Below, piece by piece: positions 23,980-28,379 of a stretch of 28,379 nucleotides of DNA. Every line of letters starts with the position of its first letter. Position 1 is the first letter of the stretch. The notes under the pieces were generated by a model. It had not been told where the DNA came from. It did no database searches and worked only from the letters and a program-made list of their open reading frames with translations. The position numbers and the translations under genes were made by a program. This DNA is from JBHIBA01 sp046758845 (GTDB lineage: Bacteria; UBA8248; JACPRG01; G963555815), in the NCBI GenBank assembly GCA_046758845.1, contig JBHIBA010000024.1:1-28379 (forward strand), read 5' to 3'.

Positions 23980-24993
23980 TCAGAAGGAGCCCATCTTCGG
24001 GAAAAGCTTGGGCAGGAATTTGCTTGTGTAGACCTCCTCGATGGGGACCACCCTGGGAGCCTTCTTGTACTTCGTAATGATGTCCCGAGTGATCGTCATC
24101 CTCTCTTTGGAGATGTATCCGATCCCCTTGGCCTTGGCGGTCGGGGTCATCAAGTGCTCGATGGCGATCTTGAACTGCGCGCGGGCGATGGCGGCGTTTG
24201 AGGCGGGATTGGCCTTCAGGAAAATCTTCAGGGCCTCCTTGGGATGCTCCACCCCCCAGGCGATTCCCTCGTAGGTTGCCCGGACGAATCGCTCAACCTG
24301 TTTCGGGTTTTGTTGAATTCGCTCATCCGTGGCGAGCAGTCCGTTGGAGTAGATGTCGATGCCGTAGTCGGCGAAGTAGACGGCGCCCAGCGTTTTTCCC
24401 TGTTTGGCCGCCATGGCCTCATAGACGGGGTCCAGGATGGAGAAGGAAGCGACGGCGTCCACCTTGCCGGCTATCAGGCTTGATCCCTGGGCCGCCGGCG
24501 TCATCTCCACCCAACGGACCTTCGAGGCATCTACACCGGCCTTTAAGGCCAGGGCCGGGAAGAGGACCCGGGAATCCTGCCAGATCGGTGAGCCGATGGA
24601 ACGACCTTCCAGATCCTTGGGCTTTCGGATACCCGACTCTTTGAAGTAGTAGATCACGAGGAATCCTTTATCGTGCCAGACCCCCAGGGCCTTCACCTTC
24701 GTCCCCTTCGAGCGAGCCAACACCAGGACATCGATTCCTCCCAAGCCGAAATCGGTTTGTCCGGCGGCGACCTTCTTGATGGCGTCCATCCCTCCCCTTC
24801 CTGGGATGAACGACACCGAGAATCCCTCTTTGGCGTAAATCCCTCGTTCCTTGGCCGCGTAGAAGAAGGAGTGTTTCCCATAAGGGATCCATGCGAAGCC
24901 CAGCCGGACGTTTTCCGCCGCGCTCGCCGACCCCATAACGACCGGCAGGACGACCCAGAGACCCATCAGGAGTGAAACCGCTTTTTTCATCAT
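23980..24993 (-). CDS. NMT1/THI5-like ABC transporter substrate-binding protein
   Basis: The start is set at ATG 24993 (MMKKAVSLLMG), because AGGGGA (complement of 25000-25005) sits six bases before it; the upstream ATG at 25008 would bury that site. The 337-residue protein has a Sec signal peptide ending near SASA-AENV (about residue 25). The mature part begins VRLGFAWIPYGKHSFFYAAKERGIYAKEG, the hallmark of periplasmic NMT1/THI5-like proteins. It continues with AGQTDFGLGGIDVLVLARSKG, KPKDLEGRSIGSP and LIAGKVDAVASF. Relatives bind pyrimidine thiamin precursors, sulfonates, nitrate-like anions or aromatic acids; ligand prediction is not safe. No permease or ATPase gene is present. It is a paralog of the protein at 25900-26928 in divergent orientation, and a terminator follows it. 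Confidence 0.92.
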   Translation of the reverse strand: MMKKAVSLLMGLWVVLPVVMGSASAAENVRLGFAWIPYGKHSFFYAAKERGIYAKEGFSVSFIPGRGGMDAIKKVAAGQTDFGLGGIDVLVLARSKGTKVKALGVWHDKGFLVIYYFKESGIRKPKDLEGRSIGSPIWQDSRVLFPALALKAGVDASKVRWVEMTPAAQGSSLIAGKVDAVASFSILDPVYEAMAAKQGKTLGAVYFADYGIDIYSNGLLATDERIQQNPKQVERFVRATYEGIAWGVEHPKEALKIFLKANPASNAAIARAQFKIAIEHLMTPTAKAKGIGYISKERMTITRDIITKYKKAPRVVPIEEVYTSKFLPKLFPKMGSF

Positions 24994-25354
24994 GGCCTGT
25001 CCCCTCATTTTGAAAAACCGACCTGGCGCCGATGGTTCCCACCGACCCCTTGCAAGCCTACGTGGGGGTCAAAACGTCCTCGCCCCGCGATCGCGGCGCG
25101 AACCATGGGCCTGGACGCTCTCCTCCCGATCCCCCCAGGGCCGCGCCGTGCGTAAATCTTTGAATTCCCCTGGAAGGCCGGGGGAAACCTCCCCCCGTGA
25201 AATGCGGGTGAAACCCTTAAAGGCTAGCGAAGAGCCTAAACTCAGTCAATATGGGATTCGTCTACAAATAAGTCCCTGCGAGCGACAAGCGCGGCCAAAG
25301 CCGGGGAGGAGACAATTTGCTCCTCCAACCCGAACAGCATCTCCCGCCCATCCG
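24994..25354. other. Divergent intergenic region, no gene seen
   Basis: This is the left part of the 906-nt gap between the two divergent binding-protein genes. It contains the perfect 12-bp palindrome CCGCGATCGCGG (25085-25096) and a short AGGCT/AGCCT hairpin near 25222-25238. On the - strand, frames over 25242-25360 have some protein-like character (GREMLFGLEEQIVSS, then LVARRDLFVDESHID) but no start or Shine-Dalgarno site. A gene remnant is possible. Promoter elements for the - strand gene are not clear. Confidence 0.4.
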
Positions 25355-25369
25355 AGCCGACCCGAGGTG

Positions 25370-25586
25370 GTGGGTCAGTTTGCAACGGAATAAGCCCCGT
25401 ACGCAGGTTTGCCCACGGCCGTGTCATCATTTTGTGTAGCCCCGATCTGAGCGAGGACCTAGGTCCGAGCGGAGATCGGGGAAGCAAGCGCCGCGATTTC
25501 CGCGGAGCCTGCACTGAGCGAAGCGAATGTGCTCAAATCGCGGCTACAACGCAGGAAGGCAGGGGTCATTCAGCAAACTGACCCAC
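25370..25586. mobile_element. 217-bp MITE-like element with perfect terminal inverted repeats
   Basis: GTGGGTCAGTTTGC at 25370-25383 is repeated exactly in inverse orientation as GCAAACTGACCCAC at 25573-25586. Just outside, the 11-mer AGCCGACCCGA occurs as a direct repeat on both sides (25355-25365 and 25588-25598), four and one bases from the inverted repeats, as expected for a target duplication with slightly ragged ends. No transposase frame lies inside, so the element would be non-autonomous and moved by an enzyme encoded elsewhere. The family is not recognised. Confidence 0.7.
25435..25548. repeat. Head-to-head pair of REP-like palindromic units inside the element
   Basis: TGTAGCCCCGATCTGAGC (25435-25452) faces GCTCAAATCGCGGCTACA (25531-25548), an 18-bp inverted pair with two mismatches. 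Each unit also folds on itself. In the first, CCCCGATCT (25440-25448) pairs with AGATCGGGG (25473-25481) around the palindrome GGACCTAGGTCC (25455-25466). In the second, GCCGCGATTT (25490-25499) pairs with AAATCGCGGC (25535-25544). Two inverted REP-like units of this sort resemble a BIME. The two units differ by compensated changes, as REP families do. Confidence 0.6.
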
Positions 25587-25747
25587 TAGCCGACCCGACA
25601 AACCCTTGAACATGTGGCACTTCTTCTGCGAAAATGGTTATATATTTGATTTCTGCACACCTCGTCGAGAAGTGGGGTTGTCTCCAAGGTCTGAGAGAGA
25701 CGAAAAAATCCCTCGGATTCGGTTACAATGAGTCTTAAGCTTGCGTA

Positions 25748-25856
25748 TCGGTTGGCAGCACCCGGCTTCAGAGGTGTCGGGACGAAACCCTGGGCGGTGG
25801 AAGAGGCGCTCCCGCCTCCCCGGGTAAAATGGTTCGGCCTCCCGAACCGACCGGGG
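25748..25856 (+). promoter_or_regulatory. Structured leader upstream of the second binding-protein gene
   Basis: Three hairpins lie in a row. CCCGGC (25761-25766) pairs with GTCGGG (25776-25781, one wobble), GAGGCG (25803-25808) with CGCCTC (25813-25818), and GGTTCGG (25831-25837) with CCGAACC (25842-25848). An outer stem CCCCGG (25818-25823) with CCGGGG (25851-25856) encloses the last hairpin. TCGGTT (25748-25753) could instead pair with AACCGA (25845-25850), which would break the last hairpin and give alternative folds. A TACAAT -10-like box lies at 25726-25731 without a -35 partner. It does not match the TPP riboswitch signature. Confidence 0.4.
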
Positions 25857-25899
25857 GGCTGAGGGTTTCTGTTGTTCAAGTCAGGAGGGGGAACAGTCA

Positions 25900-26928
25900 A
25901 TGGCCAGAAAACGAATCCTATATCCATTTGTTTCGGTCCTCATCGGCGCTCTGCTGGCCGTGGGGGGCATGGTCTCCGGCGCTCAGGCGGCTGAAAAGGT
26001 AAGATTCTTCCTGGACTGGATTCCTTACGGAAAGCACTCCTCGTTCTACGCGGGGGTGGAGTATGGGATCTACAAAAAGTACGGCCTCGATGTGCAGGTC
26101 CTCCCGGGAAAGGGATCGGGCCTCGCGGTCAAGACGGTTGGCACGAAAGGCGTGGAATATGCCCACGCCGACGCAGGAACCCTCGTCATCGCCAGGGGCA
26201 ACAACCCCGACCTCCGCGTGAAGCTCGTCGCCATGCTTCACCACGACAACCTGTTCACCATCGCATTTCTGGAAAAGTCCGGGATTAAGACCCCGAAAGA
26301 CCTGGAGGGGAGGAAGATCGGGTCCGCTGCGATGAACTCCTCCAAGATCGTCTTTCCCGCGATGGCGGCCGCCGTCGGCTTCGACCACAACAAGGTCAAA
26401 TGGGTGGACATGGAGGCCTCCGCCCAGGACCCAAGCCTGCTTGCCGGGAAAGTGGACGCCATCCCGACCTACCGCACCCGGAATCCCACAATCCTTAGCA
26501 TGGCCAAGAAGCTCGGCAAAACCATAAAGTTTTTCAACTACTCCGACTACGGGGTGGATATCTACTCCAACGGGATCATCGCCCACGAAGACACCATCAA
26601 GAATCAGCCTAACCGTACCCGGCGGTTTGTGGTGGCTTCCCTGGAAGCGTTCCAGTGGTCGGTGGCGAATCCCGAAAAGGCGGTAGGGAGCTTCATCAAG
26701 AAGAATCCCACTGTCTCGCGTGAGCTGGCGCGGGGCCACTGGGACATCGGCGTGGACGTCGCGATCACCAAGAACACGAAGAAGACGGGGTTCGGGTTCA
26801 TGCTCCGCGAAAAAATCCAGAACACCATCGACACCATGTCCAAGTACCGGAAGATGAAGCGGAAGCCCACACCCGAAGAGGTCTACACCAACGAGTTTGT
26901 GGGCGTGTACCTCCATCGCGCCATGTAG
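25900..26928 (+). CDS. NMT1/THI5-like ABC transporter substrate-binding protein (paralog)
   Basis: ATG 25900 follows AGGAGGGGG (25883-25891) at eight bases, one of the best ribosome sites in the window. The 342-residue protein has a signal peptide cleaved near GAQA-AEKV (residue 30). The mature N-terminus VRFFLDWIPYGKHSSFYAGVEYGIYKKYG matches that of the - strand paralog almost position for position. The PKDLEGRKIGS, LLAGKVDAIPTY and SDYGVDIYSNGIIA segments also align with the paralog (SDYGVDIYSNGIIA against ADYGIDIYSNGLLA). It should bind a small ligand in the periplasm for an ABC importer whose other parts are not here. An acyl-CoA dehydrogenase gene starts 71 nt later on the same strand, so the ligand may be an acid catabolised through CoA esters. 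That last step is inference from context only. Confidence 0.93.
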   Translation: MARKRILYPFVSVLIGALLAVGGMVSGAQAAEKVRFFLDWIPYGKHSSFYAGVEYGIYKKYGLDVQVLPGKGSGLAVKTVGTKGVEYAHADAGTLVIARGNNPDLRVKLVAMLHHDNLFTIAFLEKSGIKTPKDLEGRKIGSAAMNSSKIVFPAMAAAVGFDHNKVKWVDMEASAQDPSLLAGKVDAIPTYRTRNPTILSMAKKLGKTIKFFNYSDYGVDIYSNGIIAHEDTIKNQPNRTRRFVVASLEAFQWSVANPEKAVGSFIKKNPTVSRELARGHWDIGVDVAITKNTKKTGFGFMLREKIQNTIDTMSKYRKMKRKPTPEEVYTNEFVGVYLHRAM

Positions 26929-26999
26929 TGGGAGCCCAGCCGGGCGCGGTTCCGACAATTACGGGAGAACGAACACCCGGAAAACGGAAAGAGAACCGC

Positions 27000-28142
27000 A
27001 TGGACTGCGAGCTCCCCGAGGAGCTGAAGCTCCTCCGCGATCTGGTCCGGAACTTCGTCAAGAAGGAGCTCGTGCCCCTGGAGGATCAGGTGGAGGAAGA
27101 CGACGACGTCCCACCGGACACCTTGCGCAGGCTTCGCACCCGGGCTCGTGACCTGGGCCTTTTGGGCATCAACATTCCCAAGGAATGCGGGGGTTCCGGG
27201 CTGGGGATGCTTGCAAACTGTATCGTCCGGGAAGAATTGGGGAGGACAAGCCTCGCCATGTCCTACACGGTCCGAGGCCCCTCCCCGATTCTTTCTCTGG
27301 GCGCGCCCGAGCAGCGGGAGAAATACCTGGAGCCGTGTCTTCGGGCGGAGAAACGGGACTGTTTCGCCCTCACCGAGCCCAATGCAGGATCGGACGCGGC
27401 CGCCATCTCCACCACCGCCGTACGTGACGGGGATCGCTTCATCCTGAATGGGACGAAGATTTTCGTCACCGACGGACGGAAGGCGGATTTTGTCATCGTT
27501 TTCGCCGTCACGGACAAGGAGAAAAGGGCGCGCGGGGGGATCACCGCCTTCCTGGTGGACAAGGGGACCCCGGGGTTCACCGTGGGGACCTTGTTCAAGA
27601 AGATGGGCTGGCGGGGTACGGACCTGGCGGAGCTTGTCTTCACCGATTGCCGGGTTCCCGCCGATAACGTCCTCGGCGAAGTGGGCCAGGGGTTTCCCCT
27701 CGCCATGCAGTGGATCGATCAGGGGCGCCTGGGCGTGGCGGCAGCCGCCGTCGGGACCGCAGAGCGGCTTCTGGACATGGCCGCGGATTATGCCCGCCAG
27801 CGAGTGACCTTCGGGAAGCCGCTTGCCGACCGACAGGCCATCCAGTGGATGATCGTCGATTCGGCAACCGAGATCGCGGCGGCCCGCTTACTCGTCAATT
27901 CGGCGGCCCGGGAGGGAGACCGGGGACGCGACGTCCGCCGGCAAGCTGCGATGGCCAAGCTGTACGCCACCGAGATGGCCGGCCGGGTCGCTGACCGCGC
28001 CCTTCAGATCCATGGCGGGATGGGATACATGAAGGACCTTCCCATCGAGCGGATGTATCGGGACGTCCGCTACACCCGAATCGCCGAGGGCACGTCAGAG
28101 ATCCTCCGCTTCCTCATCGCTCGCAGCATCCTCAAGGGCTGA
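27000..28142 (+). CDS. Acyl-CoA dehydrogenase (FAD-dependent)
   Basis: ATG 27000 follows GGAAAGAG and yields 380 residues, a normal length for the family; the frame is open upstream but has no better start. All hallmarks are present. An N-terminal helical domain is followed by CFALTEPNAGSDAAAI (residues 121-136, FAD and substrate site). Then come ILNGTKIFVTDG, KKMGWRGTDLAELVFTDCRVPADNVLG and YARQRVTFGKPLADRQAIQWM, and near the end ALQIHGGMGYMKDLPIERMYRDVR with IAEGTSEILR. Glu363 in AEGTSEILR is at the position of the catalytic base Glu376 of medium-chain acyl-CoA dehydrogenase. It introduces the alpha-beta double bond in an acyl-CoA and passes electrons to ETF. Chain or ring specificity cannot be read from the sequence. 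Confidence 0.96.
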   Translation: MDCELPEELKLLRDLVRNFVKKELVPLEDQVEEDDDVPPDTLRRLRTRARDLGLLGINIPKECGGSGLGMLANCIVREELGRTSLAMSYTVRGPSPILSLGAPEQREKYLEPCLRAEKRDCFALTEPNAGSDAAAISTTAVRDGDRFILNGTKIFVTDGRKADFVIVFAVTDKEKRARGGITAFLVDKGTPGFTVGTLFKKMGWRGTDLAELVFTDCRVPADNVLGEVGQGFPLAMQWIDQGRLGVAAAAVGTAERLLDMAADYARQRVTFGKPLADRQAIQWMIVDSATEIAAARLLVNSAAREGDRGRDVRRQAAMAKLYATEMAGRVADRALQIHGGMGYMKDLPIERMYRDVRYTRIAEGTSEILRFLIARSILKG

Positions 28143-28379
28143 CCGGAAGCTCGTTCCCACGTAGATGGGGATAAAACTTCGGACCCCAGGGGGCCTTTTT
28201 GGGCACTTGCGTGCCGGCCGAGCCGCGGTTGTAGGGATGTGCGCTTAAGCCGGACGTCTTTGGCGCGCACCTTCCGAGAGGTAATTGACCCGGCACGCCA
28301 GTGTAGAAACTTGACGCTGTGCGTCCGGCCCCCCTGGACCCCCCGGAAAACTTCTGACGGCCCGGCACTGCGTGGCCGG
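28143..28379. other. 3' end of window, no gene seen
   Basis: No gene is evident in the last 237 bases. Short hairpins occur, GGCAC/GTGCC near 28203-28217 and GTGCGC/GCGCAC around 28239-28270, but none has a U-tract that would make it a convincing terminator for the acyl-CoA dehydrogenase gene. Confidence 0.4.

Noticed and set aside
25242..25514. 90-codon - strand frame running through the MITE-like element
   Set aside because: Its N-terminal part comes from the repeat palindromes, so it cannot be an original gene. Only the last 35 or so codons look protein-like, and these are mentioned as a possible remnant.
25748..25856. TPP or c-di-GMP-I riboswitch
   Set aside because: The conserved TPP core (CTGAGA and GAACCTGATC) is absent. 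The resemblance to the c-di-GMP-I core is partial, with several invariant positions different. It is kept only as an unclassified structured leader.
25918..26958. 346-codon - strand open frame opposite the second binding-protein gene
   Set aside because: It mirrors the GC-rich codon positions of a clearly real gene, is very His/Val/Gly/Asp-rich, and has no domain or ribosome site.
28180..28205. Possible terminator with CTTTTT after the acyl-CoA dehydrogenase
   Set aside because: The CCCC/GGGG pairing around 28184-28194 leaves no loop of sensible size in front of the T-run, so a stable terminator hairpin cannot be drawn.
1..28379. CRISPR arrays, tRNA or rRNA genes, prophage or insertion-sequence transposase genes, toxin-antitoxin pairs
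   Set aside because: On reading both strands I found no regularly spaced repeats, no cloverleaf with a proper T-arm and CCA end, and no transposase, integrase or toxin-like frame.

Overview
The window looks like a high-GC bacterial chromosome: dense genes, mixed ATG/GTG/TTG starts and purine-rich Shine-Dalgarno sites. No rRNA, tRNA, CRISPR array or phage genes are visible. The taxon cannot be fixed from the sequence. The paired NMT1/THI5-type binding proteins, the acyl-CoA dehydrogenase and the large envelope-sugar locus would fit an uncultured Methylomirabilota/Rokubacteria-, Tectomicrobia- or deltaproteobacteria-like soil or subsurface organism, but this is only a guess.

Region 1 (1-21751, all + strand) is a surface-polysaccharide or glycoconjugate locus that continues off the left edge. 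It holds two GT4 glycosyltransferases (3-761 partial; 11061-12218), a polysaccharide-deacetylase-like protein (764-1522), a sugar-nucleotide oxidoreductase and N-acyltransferase pair of the WlbA/WlbB (WbpB/WbpD) type (1714-3364), a DUF4330 protein and a small membrane protein (6564-7542), an SGNH-hydrolase-like protein (7648-8907), a class I methyltransferase (14148-14876), a three-part fusion protein (16225-18837) and a membrane-anchored GT2 (19041-19895). Interleaved are six different polytopic membrane proteins resembling GT-C/GT39 (ArnT/PMT-like) glycosyltransferases. All six keep an acidic residue followed by an aromatic one in the first outer loop. A plausible division of labour is that cytosolic enzymes make and modify nucleotide sugars, GT4/GT2 enzymes build lipid-linked sugars, and the GT-C proteins use polyprenyl-phosphate sugars on the outer face.

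Region 2 (21752-28379) is ordinary metabolism and transport. On the - strand are a fluoroacetyl-CoA-thioesterase-like hotdog protein, a DMT/EamA transporter and an NMT1/THI5-type substrate-binding protein with a terminator. On the + strand are a second, paralogous binding protein and an acyl-CoA dehydrogenase. The 0.9 kb between the two divergent binding-protein genes holds a 217-bp element with 14-bp perfect terminal inverted repeats, an internal head-to-head pair of REP-like palindromes and an 11-bp direct repeat just outside each end. It is followed by a hairpin-rich leader in front of the second binding protein.

The points most worth following are the SDR-Gfo/Idh/MocA fusion, whose unassigned C-terminus resembles a radical-SAM fold that has lost its cluster cysteines; the six divergent GT-C proteins; the MITE-like element; and the structured leader at 25748-25856. 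I did not find a recognisable complete novel defence or mobile system.
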